Below the pieces are notes generated by a model. It was given only the letters and a program-made list of their open reading frames with translations. It was not told the origin of the DNA and did no database searches. A program made the translations under genes and the position numbers. Of a stretch of DNA of 64,000 bases, positions 46,499 to 54,846 are shown piece after piece; within the stretch, counting starts at the first letter, position 1; each line of letters starts with the position of its first letter. This DNA is from Streptomyces flavochromogenes (GTDB lineage: Bacteria > Actinomycetota > Actinomycetes > Streptomycetales > Streptomycetaceae): contig NZ_JNZO01000034.1 of assembly GCF_000717595.1 (NCBI RefSeq), forward strand, positions 13,036-77,035, written 5' to 3'.

Positions 46499-47092
46499 TC
46501 AGAACTTGACGTCCGAGCACGCGTAGAACGCGTTCGCCGTGTCCGCGATCGTCCACACCGCCAGGATCAGATGGCGGCCGGTCTTGCCCGCCGGGATCGT
46601 CCCGGAGTGCGAGAGGGTCGCCGGCGGCTGCTGGTTGTTGTAGGGGACGGTCAGGAACGGCTGGGGGTCCAGCATGGCCCGGGTCAGCTTCTGGGTCCCG
46701 TCCCAGCCGTTCTTGGTGATGTAGTACTTGAAGTCGGTGGTGCGGTGCCGGGCCGTGAACTGCCAGCGGAAGCTGTAGCTCTGACCCGCCGAGAGCTGCG
46801 TCGCGGGCCACGCGCCGCCCCGCGGGTCGTCCAGCTGGGCGAACTGCGTGAGCCCGGCGGAACAGATCTTGCCGTCGGCGGGGCCGGCGGCGGGGAAGCC
46901 CTTGAGGCCCTCGACCGACTGGGGCTCCCACTGTATGGAGCCGCAGTTGGTCACGGTGCCGTTGGCGCAGAGCTTCTGGCGGCTGATCGGCGAGTCGGTG
47001 TAGCCGTGACTGCCGGCACTACCGGTGGCGAAGAGGGTGACGCCGGCGACGCCGAGCGCCACCACCGCCGCCCCGACTGACTTTTTGCGCAT
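46499..47092 (-). CDS. Lytic polysaccharide monooxygenase, AA10 (chitin-active type)
   Basis: 197 aa. The signal peptide of 28 residues leaves His29 as the mature N-terminus (GSHGYTDSPISRQ), as needed for the copper histidine brace; the second His is in QFTARHRTTDFKYY. Cysteine pairs (KLCANGTVTNCGS, GKICSAG, FYACSD) stabilise the fold, and no binding module is fused. It cleaves chitin oxidatively and supports the chitinases. ATG 47092 has GGAG upstream. A DasR-like site lies about 75 bp upstream, fitting the chitin regulon. Confidence 0.93.
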   Translation of the reverse strand: MRKKSVGAAVVALGVAGVTLFATGSAGSHGYTDSPISRQKLCANGTVTNCGSIQWEPQSVEGLKGFPAAGPADGKICSAGLTQFAQLDDPRGGAWPATQLSAGQSYSFRWQFTARHRTTDFKYYITKNGWDGTQKLTRAMLDPQPFLTVPYNNQQPPATLSHSGTIPAGKTGRHLILAVWTIADTANAFYACSDVKF

Positions 47093-47166
47093 GCTTCGCT
47101 CCAGGAGAACGTGGGGGAGTTCCGTTGGGCCGTGCGCGCACGCGTGCGGTGGTACGTCGTACCGAT

Positions 47167-47182
47167 TTTGGTCTGGACCAAG
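47167..47182. promoter_or_regulatory. DasR-responsive element upstream of the LPMO gene
   Basis: TTTGGTCTGGACCAAG contains the symmetric arms TTGGTC...GACCAA. It lies about 75-90 bp upstream of the LPMO start and fits the dre consensus closely. A weaker half-site (ACCAAGGTATGGAC) follows. Confidence 0.82.
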
Positions 47183-47220
47183 TACCAAGGTATGGACGGA
47201 AGTTGAACATGTCCATCCCT

Positions 47221-49719
47221 TCACGCCCCCTCTACAGGACCCGTCCGACCCGTGTAGAACGCCACCGTCAGGTCCTTGACCAGCGCCTTGCGCTCGTAGT
47301 CGTCGAGCTCCACCAGACCACGACTGGTCAGCCGGTGGACCACGTCGTCCACCGCGTCCACCACCGAGGTGAGCACGCTGTCCCGGTGCTTCGCGTCGAT
47401 CGCCGCGATCCGGCGCCGGCGCATCGCCGCCGCCACGTCCGGCGCGTACTCGATCCGCGTCGGCTGCGCCGAGAACACGTCCACACCCACCGGAGCGCAC
47501 TCCGCCGACAGCATCCGCGTCAGCGCCTCACCGACGGCCTCCGCGTCCCGGAGCGTCGGGGCGTCCTCGTGGAAGGCGTCCGCGGGAAGCTGCGACAGCA
47601 CCCGGGCCATGGCCGCCTCCACCTGCTCCCGCAGGTAGTCCTCGTGCCCGTCGACGCCGAGCTCCGCCCGTACGGTGTCCCGCACCCGCCACACCACGAG
47701 CACGGTGACATCGAGCGCGGTGCCCTTGGCGTCCACCGCCGACAGCGGCTCACTGCGCCAGTGCCGCAGCCGGACGTCGACGCGGCGCCGCAGCAGGAGC
47801 GGGCTGACCCAGACCAGACCGGTACGGCGGACCGTGCCGCGGTAGTCGCCGAACAGGGTCAGCACCCAGGCGTAGCCGACCCGGCCCCGGCCGAGCCCGC
47901 CGAGCGCGAACAGGGCGAGGACGACGCCGAGCGCGAGGAGCGCCCACTGGCCGAGATGGATCCCGTTGTACGGCCGTTCCGGCAGCCGCAGCATCCGGGC
48001 CGCCTCCCCGGGCACCGCCCCGGCCCACCACACGACCGCCGCGCACGCGGAGAGCGCCAGGGCCCCGCCGACGACCCCGACCCATCCGGGCAGCACCGGC
48101 CCGGGGCGCTCGACGAGAGCGGGGTCGGCGGTGGGGGCGGGGCGGGAGGCGGAGGCCTGGGCCTGGGCCTGGGCCTGGGCCTGGGCCTGGGCAGGAGTGG
48201 AGGCGGAGGCAGGGGTCTTGGCGGTGGCAGAGGCCTTGACGGCCTGAGTCTTGGAGGCCTGGGTCTTGGAGGCCTGGGTCTTGGGCTGAGCCTTGGACTG
48301 GGCCCTGGACGGCGCGTCGAGCCGCGCGTTTAGCTGTGCGTCGAACTTCACGTGCGGCGGGGACTTCGGCTTCCGCTTGGACTTGTCCCGACTCGCGGCC
48401 TCGGTCCCGGCGGCGTCCGCCTGGGCCTGGGCCTGGGCCTGGGCCTGGACCTTCGACGGGCCCGGGATGGCGGGACCCGGGCCCGTCCGGGACGGGGTGG
48501 GCGCGGCCATGGCGACCGTGTCGGGACCGCCGTCGTCCTCCCCGGTCGCGAAGGGCACGGCGTTCTCCGGCTGGTCGCGGAAGAGGAGGTGCACCGGGAT
48601 CGATCCGGTGGTCTCGGCCCCGATCACGTTCTTCCGCCGCGCGACCCGCACGACGGCGGCGACGGGCACGGCGACGGCACCGACTCCGGCACCGGCGATC
48701 CGCCCGAAGTCGGGAGCGGTGCCGCGCTCGGCGGGAAGGTCGGGCCTGGGATCGGCGCCGGGGACAGCGACGGGGACCGGCGAAGGACCGCCGGACCGCA
48801 CGGTGACGGCCGCCTTCGAGGTGGAGGAAGAGGCGGGGCGGGCATGCCTGCCCGCGCCGGAGGAGGCGGTGCCGGGGTAGGCGGGTACGACGGGTTGGAC
48901 CCGGGAGACCACCGGGGCGGTTCCGGGGGTGGCTCCCGGGGCGGTCGGCGCACCCGTCGTCGTACCGGAAGCGGACGCGCCCGGGAGCGCGGAACCGGAC
49001 GGGAGCGCGGAACCGGAGGGACGGACCGGTGACGTGCCTGCCGGGCCCGTCGGGGCGTCCGGCCTCGTCGCCGCCTCCGCCGCCGCGCCGCCTCTCGCGC
49101 CCGGCTCGGGCCACACCGGGACCCTGCCCCGCGAGGTCCCCTGCTCCCGCACGGCCGGGGCCGCCCCGGCGGCGGCCGAGGCCGACGGCGTCGGCACGCT
49201 CTCCCCCGGCTCCGTAGGCGTCTTCGACTCCGTCGGCGCCTCCCGTCGGTCCGGCGTGCCGCCCGGCCCGCCGTCCACGACCCCACGCGCAACGTCCGGG
49301 GCGGAGGCCGGCGCGTCACCCCCGGCCGGTGCCGGTGCCGGTGCCGATGTCGATGCCGATGCCGATGCCGATGTCGATGCCGATGCCGGGGAGGATGCCG
49401 GTGCGGCACCGGCCGCCGCCACCGCCCCCGCCGCCACACCCTCCGGCGTCCGCGCGCCGCCCTCCGCCGATGCGCCGGCCACCGCCGCGCCCTCCCCCGC
49501 CTTCATCGGCTCCGCCGCGCCCTCCTTCGGCTCCGTCGGCTCCGTCGGCTCCTCCCGCTCCACCGGCGTCACCCGTCGGGTCGGCGGAGTGCCCGGGGGT
49601 GCGCCCTGGGGAGGGGACGTGCGCGGAAGGGTGCCGTCCGTCAGGCGGCGGGCCGTGCGGGCCGCGTCACGTGAGGCCGCCGCGCCGGAATCCGCGGGGT
49701 TCGGGGTCGATGCCGTCAT
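47221..49719 (-). CDS. SPFH/Band 7 protein with a very long low-complexity N-terminal region
   Basis: 832 aa from ATG 49719, decided by GAGGTGG seven bases upstream. The first about 560 residues are Pro/Ala/Ser/Thr-rich and probably disordered, with runs such as SASTSASASAST, QAQAQAQAQA and KTQASKTQASKTQA. Two membrane helices (about 565-590 and 608-628) are followed by a C-terminal SPFH/Band 7 domain (about 640-825; VVWRVRDTVRAELGVDGHEDYLREQVEAAMARVLSQL). SPFH proteins form membrane microdomain scaffolds. The N-terminal extension is far longer than usual. The nuclease-like short repeats in the DNA suggest expansion by slippage. It is coupled in layout to the peptidase gene downstream of its start. 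Confidence 0.8.
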   Translation of the reverse strand: MTASTPNPADSGAAASRDAARTARRLTDGTLPRTSPPQGAPPGTPPTRRVTPVEREEPTEPTEPKEGAAEPMKAGEGAAVAGASAEGGARTPEGVAAGAVAAAGAAPASSPASASTSASASASTSAPAPAPAGGDAPASAPDVARGVVDGGPGGTPDRREAPTESKTPTEPGESVPTPSASAAAGAAPAVREQGTSRGRVPVWPEPGARGGAAAEAATRPDAPTGPAGTSPVRPSGSALPSGSALPGASASGTTTGAPTAPGATPGTAPVVSRVQPVVPAYPGTASSGAGRHARPASSSTSKAAVTVRSGGPSPVPVAVPGADPRPDLPAERGTAPDFGRIAGAGVGAVAVPVAAVVRVARRKNVIGAETTGSIPVHLLFRDQPENAVPFATGEDDGGPDTVAMAAPTPSRTGPGPAIPGPSKVQAQAQAQAQADAAGTEAASRDKSKRKPKSPPHVKFDAQLNARLDAPSRAQSKAQPKTQASKTQASKTQAVKASATAKTPASASTPAQAQAQAQAQAQASASRPAPTADPALVERPGPVLPGWVGVVGGALALSACAAVVWWAGAVPGEAARMLRLPERPYNGIHLGQWALLALGVVLALFALGGLGRGRVGYAWVLTLFGDYRGTVRRTGLVWVSPLLLRRRVDVRLRHWRSEPLSAVDAKGTALDVTVLVVWRVRDTVRAELGVDGHEDYLREQVEAAMARVLSQLPADAFHEDAPTLRDAEAVGEALTRMLSAECAPVGVDVFSAQPTRIEYAPDVAAAMRRRRIAAIDAKHRDSVLTSVVDAVDDVVHRLTSRGLVELDDYERKALVKDLTVAFYTGRTGPVEGA
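48147..48192. repeat. Hexanucleotide CCTGGG repeat in the SPFH gene
   Basis: About seven tandem copies of GGCCTG/GCCTGG on the plus strand, encoding the QAQAQA run. A shorter block of the same type is at 48421-48451. Confidence 0.8.
49343..49392. repeat. CGATGC/CGATGT repeats in the SPFH gene
   Basis: Near-tandem GATGCC and GATGTC units encoding the SASASA run of the low-complexity N-terminus. Confidence 0.75.
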
Positions 49720-49744
49720 TCGGGTCCACCTCATGCTCTCGGGG

Positions 49745-51127
49745 TCATCGGAACAAGCGCCGCCAGGTCTCCGGGCCCGGGTAGCCGTCGGCGGCCGCGC
49801 CGCGCCAGCCCTGGGCCCGCTGGAACGCCTCGACGTTGCGGCGGTCCGCCTCCGTCCAGCGCGGACCGGGTCCCGACAGGTAGTGCTTGCCGAAGCCCCG
49901 CTTCACCAGTTGTTTGCCCAGCTTCTCCACATATGCGTTGGATTGGCCCGGACGGAAGGAGCCACGCCCGGGAAATCCCGTCGCATTCGAACTCGACCCG
50001 CTCGAACCACTCGAACCGCCGATGCTCCTGCCCTTGCCCGACACCAGGAGCTTCCACGTGTCCGGGCCGGGCAGGCCGTCCGCCTCCTTGCCCTTCCAGC
50101 CCTGCGCCAGCTGGAACGCCCGGGTCGCGCGCCGGTCCGCGTCTCCCCACTTCGGGCCGGGTCCCTTGCTGTAGTACTTCTTGCCGCCGCGGTCGACGAG
50201 GAGCCGCCCGAGCTGGGTGATGTACGCGTTGTTCGCGCCGGGGCCGAACATCGCCACGCCGGGGTACGGCGTCGCCGTGGGCGTCGCCCCGCTGCCGGTG
50301 GTGCCGGTGCCGCCCTCACCGCTCACCACTCCCTTGTAGCGGTAGGCCACGTACCGGCTGGAGTTCTCCCAGTACGCCATCGGCGTCGCCTGTTTCCGCG
50401 TACGCGGCTTGGTCTGCTCGTACGCGACGTAGGACGTGTGGGTGTAGTCGGTCCAGCCGCCGAAGATCGTGACGTGGGAGCCGCGCGTCGGGTTGGCCGG
50501 GTTGTGGAAGAGCAGGATGTCGCCGGGCTGGAGCTCGGTGCGGTCGACACGGTCCGCGAAGCGGTCGAGACTGCCGGTCCACTCGTTGCCGCGGAGGTTC
50601 CAGGCCATCGAGATGTAGCCGGAGCAGTCCTGGCGATAGCCGTCCGACCAGTACTTCTCCATGGAGTACGGAACCTGGGCGGTCACCCACAGCTTGGCGC
50701 GGTTGATGATCTCCGCCCGGGTCGACTTCCGCAGGGTGCCGATCGAGACCTGACCGGTCGTCGGAGTCGAGTCCGGGGAGGGCTGACCGCCGGGACCAGG
50801 CGCTCCGTGCAGCGGCCCCCGGCCGCCCTGCGGGGTGTCGGCCTCGGGATTGGCGGCCCGCGCGGATTCGTCCGCCGGCTCCGCGAGGCCCGCCGGGGTG
50901 AACGGAACCGAGGGCGGCGGGAGGGCCGTCGCCACGGAGGCCCCGCCACCACCGAGGACCACGCCCGCGGTCGTCACCAGGACCAGGGCACGGCGCGCGC
51001 CGTGCGCCGCCGGATGACCGCCCGCCCGGACCGGCAGACCAAGCGCGAGGTCACGCCGCTGCCGGGCGCACCCCGGGCAGCCGCAGTCGGCCGCGGGTTC
51101 GAACTCCTCGAAGACCGGCACGCTCAT
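49745..51127 (-). CDS. Secreted NlpC/P60-like peptidase with two peptidoglycan-binding-type repeats
   Basis: 460 aa from ATG 51127 (MSVPVFEEFEPAADCGCPGC), with GGAGGGG upstream. The N-terminal Cys-rich tip (CGCPGC) precedes a hydrophobic segment (ALVLVTTAGVVLGGGGASVA). A cysteine-peptidase/amidase domain follows, with catalytic Cys in RQDCSGYISMAWNL and His in GSHVTIFGGW. Two C-terminal repeats (FGPGANNAYITQLGRLLVDRGGKKYYSKGPGPKWGDADRRATRAFQLAQGWKG-type, each ending GYPGPETW/GLPGPDTW) resemble peptidoglycan-binding or spore-cortex-lytic-type modules. It probably remodels the cell wall. Confidence 0.82.
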   Translation of the reverse strand: MSVPVFEEFEPAADCGCPGCARQRRDLALGLPVRAGGHPAAHGARRALVLVTTAGVVLGGGGASVATALPPPSVPFTPAGLAEPADESARAANPEADTPQGGRGPLHGAPGPGGQPSPDSTPTTGQVSIGTLRKSTRAEIINRAKLWVTAQVPYSMEKYWSDGYRQDCSGYISMAWNLRGNEWTGSLDRFADRVDRTELQPGDILLFHNPANPTRGSHVTIFGGWTDYTHTSYVAYEQTKPRTRKQATPMAYWENSSRYVAYRYKGVVSGEGGTGTTGSGATPTATPYPGVAMFGPGANNAYITQLGRLLVDRGGKKYYSKGPGPKWGDADRRATRAFQLAQGWKGKEADGLPGPDTWKLLVSGKGRSIGGSSGSSGSSSNATGFPGRGSFRPGQSNAYVEKLGKQLVKRGFGKHYLSGPGPRWTEADRRNVEAFQRAQGWRGAAADGYPGPETWRRLFR

Positions 51128-51311
51128 GCGATTCCCCTCCACACTCGTCAAGATCTTTTGACCCTTGGTTTCGGGCGCCAGTGTCTCAACTGTCTGGACA
51201 AATCGCATTTTGACGGATCGAAGGCCTGATAGGACCATCCGACAGGCCGGAGGTGACCGTTATTGGTCAGGAGCACACCCGGACGTCGGGTAGAGTTCTC
51301 TCTGTCAGCAG

Positions 51312-51385
51312 GCGCCGCTAGCTCAGTTGGTTAGAGCAGCTGACTCTTAATCAGCGGGTCCGGGGTTCGAGTCCCTGGCGGCGCA
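51312..51385 (+). tRNA. tRNA-Lys (CTT anticodon), copy 3
   Basis: Identical to copies 1 and 2 over 74 bases. Upstream CTCTGTCAGCAG and -10-like TAGAGT are shared with copy 2, and a -35-like TTGGTC is present about 30 bp upstream. Confidence 0.96.
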
Positions 51386-51393
51386 CGCAGAGT

Positions 51394-51426
51394 CAAGACC
51401 CCCTCACCGATGGTGAGGGGGTCTTG
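51394..51426 (+). terminator. Terminator of tRNA-Lys copy 3
   Basis: A perfect 15-bp stem (51394-51408 with 51412-51426) and a 3-nt loop, 8 bp after the tRNA. Its sequence differs from the terminators of copies 1 and 2. Confidence 0.85.
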
Positions 51427-51996
51427 GTCGTTCCCGACCGCCTCTGCTCCACGAACTACCGGGCATGACGAGCCACTTGCCGGACACGAAGAGCCCCTCG
51501 GCTGCGGCGCGCGGATGCGGGCGGCGCCCTGCTCGGGCCCGGGGTCCGGCGGCGGAGGCGAGCTCGTACCGCTCGAAGGGGTGGCGCGACGTGGGCACCG
51601 GTCGTGAGCACCGCGATACGACAGCCCTCTGGGCCGGGCGAGGCAAGGCCTCTACAGTGTCCGGAACCTCGACCTCCCGCGGTGGCGCCGGGCCCCTCCC
51701 GCGTCCGTGAGCCCTGCGGTGGAGGACCGGCCCGGCCGGCGGCGGCTGCGGGACGCGCGCCGCCGACCGGAGCCAGGTCCCCCCACCCGCACCCCCTGCA
51801 CGGGCCACCGCGCCCGCCACCCACGGTGCAGCCTGCCCCTGCGGCGCGGGCTGCCCGCGCCGCCTGCCCGGCTACCTCCGCCACCTCCGCGCGGGCTGCG
51901 CCCACCACCACACCCCCCAGCCGCGCGGGCACGCACACCGCGCCCGCCATCCACCGCCGTGTGGACGGCGCCCGCGCCGCACCCACCCCCGCCCGT

Positions 51997-52034
51997 GTGG
52001 GCAATCGTCCCGCCGGGGCGGGACGGGTGGGCAC
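51997..52034. repeat. 38-bp hairpin element, copy A (inverted relative to copy B)
   Basis: Begins GTGGGCAATCGTCCCGCC and ends GGCGGGACGGGTGGGCAC. Its reverse complement closely matches copy B at 52159-52196. The central GTCCCGCC/GGCGGGAC arms form a hairpin. Confidence 0.8.
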
Positions 52035-52158
52035 ACGGGACGGCGCGCCTGGCGGCGCCTCCGCCCGTTGCGCTTGGACCCGCACCCGACTGTGCACCGC
52101 ACCCGGGGTGCGGGTTCAGGCGCGGAAGCCTAGGCCCGGCAAAGGGCGCCGTTCCGTT

Positions 52159-52196
52159 GCGCCCACCCGTTCCGCCCCAGCGGAACAGATGCCCAC
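52159..52196. repeat. 38-bp hairpin element, copy B
   Basis: Begins GCGCCCACCCGTTCCGCC and ends GCGGAACAGATGCCCAC. The arms GTTCCGC/GCGGAAC keep pairing where they differ from copy A, a compensatory change. Confidence 0.8.
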
Positions 52197-52223
52197 AACG
52201 GGGTGGCGGGGGCGCCGCCCCAG

Positions 52224-52480
52224 GGCGGGTGGCCGTCGGCCCGGGCGGATGGGCGTCTCAGCGGGCGGGGGCGCACCGCCCTTGGCGGGTGGCCGTCGGC
52301 CCGGGCGGGTGGGCACCGCACCAGCAGGGTGGGCGCCGCCCCGGCCGGGCGGCCGTCGGCTCGGGGCGGGGCGGCGTCGGCTCGGGGCGGTGGCCCTCGG
52401 CCCGAGTAGGTGGGCGCCACACCAGCGGGGTGGCCGTCGGCCCGGGGTGGGTCGGCGTTGGCCCGGAGTGGTGGGCGTCT
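52224..52480. repeat. Degenerate GGGTGGCCGTCGGCCCGGG array
   Basis: At least four imperfect copies of GGGTGGCCGTCGGCCCGGG followed by GTGGGC or a similar tail. The plus strand is very G-rich with many runs of three to four G. Confidence 0.7.
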
Positions 52481-52552
52481 CCGGGGGCCGGAGGCCCGAC
52501 GAGGGGGCCGCGCCAGGCGCGGGCGTCGCCCACGCCCGGAAGACGTGCGGGC

Positions 52553-53227
52553 TCAGGGGCTCGTTGCTGCTGTCAGGTAGGCCGAGACCACCACGTTCGC
52601 CGTGTACGCGTTCGCCCCCCGGTCGAACGTTCCGCCGCACGTGATCAGGCGGAGTTCCGCACGGTGGGGATCCCGCGCCCCGTAGACCTTGCTCGCGTCG
52701 AAGTGTTCCCGCGGGTAGACCTGGACGTCGTCCACCGTGAACTCGGCGACCGATCCGTCCGTTCGGGTGATGCGGACCTTCGCGCCGGGGCGGGCCGCGC
52801 TCAGGCCGTAGAAGACCGCCGGCCGGGTCTCGGTGTCGACGTGGCCGACGAGGAGGGCCGGGCCCGCGGCGCCCGGCCGGGTGCCGGAGCCGAACCAGCC
52901 GACCGTGTGCGGCATCTCGTACGGCGGCGGATCGATCGCCCCCGTGCTGTCCAGGCCGCGTGCCACGACGGGCGCGGCGATGCCGAGGGACGGGATCTCG
53001 ACCTGCCGGGGCGCGACGGGTGCGAGCGGGTCCCTCGCCGGGGGCAGGGCGGCACCGAGCGGCCGGCCGACGGCGGCGATGTCTCCGGTGGTCGGCGCGG
53101 AGCTGCCTCCGGGGCCCTCGGTGACCTCGCGGCCCCAGAGCCAGAGCCCGAGCAGGAGCAGCGCCCAGGCCACGCCGGTGACGAGTCGCCCGGTGCCCGC
53201 CGGGCGGGAGCCGGACGGTGGCGTCAC
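52553..53227 (-). CDS. Class F sortase
   Basis: 224 aa. GTG at 53227 overlaps the upstream stop as GTGA. One N-terminal membrane helix (VAWALLLLGLWLWG) is followed by a sortase fold with catalytic His in ALLVGHVDTETR, Cys in LRLITCGGTFDR and the following Arg. Class F sortases are common in actinobacteria, and their substrates are poorly known. It is probably coupled to the upstream His-rich surface protein gene, a candidate substrate or partner. Confidence 0.9.
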   Translation of the reverse strand: MTPPSGSRPAGTGRLVTGVAWALLLLGLWLWGREVTEGPGGSSAPTTGDIAAVGRPLGAALPPARDPLAPVAPRQVEIPSLGIAAPVVARGLDSTGAIDPPPYEMPHTVGWFGSGTRPGAAGPALLVGHVDTETRPAVFYGLSAARPGAKVRITRTDGSVAEFTVDDVQVYPREHFDASKVYGARDPHRAELRLITCGGTFDRGANAYTANVVVSAYLTAATSP

Positions 53228-53898
53228 TCCGTACCCGCCCCCGACCCCGAACCCGCACCCGAACCCGCACCGCGGCGGCGGGAGCTGCGGAAGGCGACCG
53301 CCACGGCGGCGACGGCCGCGAGGCCGAGGCCGAGCAGGGTGTACGGGGTGCCGAGGCCGCTCTCGCTGGTGGTCTGAGCGACGCCGGGGGCGGCCGGGGC
53401 CGCGAAGGCGGCGGTGCCGCCACCGCCCGCGCGGACCGGGGCGACCGGGCTCGCATGGTGCGTCGGCTCGTGGGTCGGCTCGTGGGTGGGCTTGTGGGTG
53501 GGCTTGTGCGTCGGCTTGTGGGTGGGCTCGTGCGTGGGCTTCTGGCGCTCGACGCGCACGGTGCCGACGTCCGGGTGGTCGTGGCCGTCGCAGGTCACGC
53601 TGACCTTGTACGTGCCGTTCTCGAGCCGGGTCTTGATCGTGGTGTCGCCGAACAGCGGCGCGCCGCCGCCGTCCCGGCCGGTGAGTTCGGCCTCGGCGAC
53701 GAACGCCGAGGACCTCGCGGCACCCGTCGTGCCCTTGCAGCCCTGGACACGGACGTCGACGTCGGCGCCGGGCGAGGCGGTGGACGGGGTGACGGTGACC
53801 TTCACCCCGTCGTGGGCGTACGCGCTACCGGCCGTGGGTGCCAGTACGAGAACCAGGGCCGCCCCTGCGGCACGGAGAGCAATGGGACCTGAACGCAT
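53224..53898 (-). CDS. Surface protein with His/Pro/Thr repeats, sortase-linked
   Basis: 224 aa. The signal peptide (MRSGPIALRAAGAALVLVL) ends near SAYA. A small beta-domain (about 30-115; VTVTPSTASPGADVDVRVQGC) precedes seven THEPTHKP-type repeats (about 118-148). A C-terminal membrane helix and RRR tail (YTLLGLGLAAVAAVAVAFRSSRRR) follow, the shape of a sorting signal, though no clear LPxTG or LAxTG precedes it. The His-rich repeats could bind metal ions. It is co-transcribed with the class F sortase. Confidence 0.75.
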   Translation of the reverse strand: MRSGPIALRAAGAALVLVLAPTAGSAYAHDGVKVTVTPSTASPGADVDVRVQGCKGTTGAARSSAFVAEAELTGRDGGGAPLFGDTTIKTRLENGTYKVSVTCDGHDHPDVGTVRVERQKPTHEPTHKPTHKPTHKPTHEPTHEPTHHASPVAPVRAGGGGTAAFAAPAAPGVAQTTSESGLGTPYTLLGLGLAAVAAVAVAFRSSRRRGAGSGAGSGSGAGTE

Positions 53899-53987
53899 CG
53901 TGACCTCCTGATACTGGCAGGGTCACCCGGATCGGGACTTTTCGCATCCGCAGGGCCGCCGGCGAACGGCTGCCGCACCCCGGGCGG

Positions 53988-54767
53988 CTACACCCGGTCG
54001 ACGATGTCCGCGATCGACTTGACGATCTTGGACGGGCGGAACGGGAAGCGGTCGATCTCGGCCTCGCCCGTCAGACCCGTGAGGACCAGGAAGGTCTGCA
54101 TGCCCGCCTCCAGGCCCGCCAGGATGTCGGTGTCCATCCGGTCGCCGATCATGGCGCTCGTCTCGGAGTGGGCGCCGATGGCGTTCAGGCCGGTGCGCAT
54201 CATGAGCGGGTTCGGCTTCCCGGCGAAGTACGGCTCCTTGCCGGTGGCCTTCGTGATGAGCGCGGCGACGGAGCCGGTGGCCGGCAGCGGGCCTTCGAGG
54301 GAGGGGCCGGTCTCGTCGGGGTTGGTGCAGATGAAGCGGGCGCCGGCGTTGATGAGCCGGACGGCCTTGGTCATCGCCTCGAAGGAGTACGTACGGGTCT
54401 CGCCGAGCACCACGTAGTCCGGGTCGTGGTCGGTGAGGACGTAACCGATGTCGTGCAGCGCGGTGGTCAGGCCGGCCTCGCCGATGACGTACGCCGTGCC
54501 GCCGGGGCGCTGGTCGTCGAGGAACTTGGCGGTGGCGAGGGCCGAGGTCCAGATGTTCTCCACGGGGACCTCGAGGCCCATCCGGGCGAGGCGGGCGTGC
54601 AGGTCGCGAGCCGTGTAGATCGAGTTGTTGGTGAGGACCAGGAAGGGCTTCCCGGTCTCCCGCAGCTTCCTGATGAACGCGTCGGCGCCGGGGATCGGCA
54701 CGCCCTCGTGGATGAGGACGCCGTCCATGTCGGTCAGCCAGGATTCGATCGGCTTGCGCTCTGCCAT
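53988..54767 (-). CDS. HAD-superfamily phosphatase, NagD-like (HAD-IIA)
   Basis: 259 aa from MAERKPIESW (54767); a GGAG site lies just above, while the longer start would translate it. Catalytic DxD-like motif I is in WLTDMDGVLIHEG, motif II Thr/Ser in FLVLTNNS, motif III Lys in YFAGKPNPL and motif IV in MIGDRMDTDILAG. The type IIA cap covers the active site. Substrates of NagD relatives are nucleotide or sugar phosphates. It lies beside a phosphodiesterase gene and near phosphonate genes, but a link is only inferred. Confidence 0.88.
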   Translation of the reverse strand: MAERKPIESWLTDMDGVLIHEGVPIPGADAFIRKLRETGKPFLVLTNNSIYTARDLHARLARMGLEVPVENIWTSALATAKFLDDQRPGGTAYVIGEAGLTTALHDIGYVLTDHDPDYVVLGETRTYSFEAMTKAVRLINAGARFICTNPDETGPSLEGPLPATGSVAALITKATGKEPYFAGKPNPLMMRTGLNAIGAHSETSAMIGDRMDTDILAGLEAGMQTFLVLTGLTGEAEIDRFPFRPSKIVKSIADIVDRV

Positions 54768-54802
54768 GGGTGCGGGACTCCTGCCGTACATACGTGCGGT
54801 GT

Positions 54803-54842
54803 GCTGGGGGCGCCGCGACAGCGCTGTGGCGACGCCCCCAGC
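54803..54842 (-). terminator. Terminator past the phosphodiesterase gene
   Basis: A 10-bp stem GCTGGGGGCG/CGCCCCCAGC (54803-54812 with 54833-54842), 5 bp past the stop on the minus strand. Confidence 0.75.
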
Positions 54843-54846
54843 CTAA

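Larger units (their letters stand above)
51427..52552. other. Gene-free stretch with hairpins and G-rich repeats
   Basis: About 1.1 kb in which every long open frame on either strand is Pro/Arg/Ala low-complexity and none has a domain, ribosome site or consistent start. Two related hairpin elements (51997-52034 and 52159-52196) and a degenerate G-rich array (52224-52480) occupy the centre. It may be a repeat-rich spacer or a decayed region. Confidence 0.6.

Noticed and set aside
51604..52644. Plus-strand frames of several hundred residues in the gene-free stretch
   Set aside because: Pro/Arg-rich low complexity with no ribosome site and no domain; they overlap a repeat array and the sortase gene.
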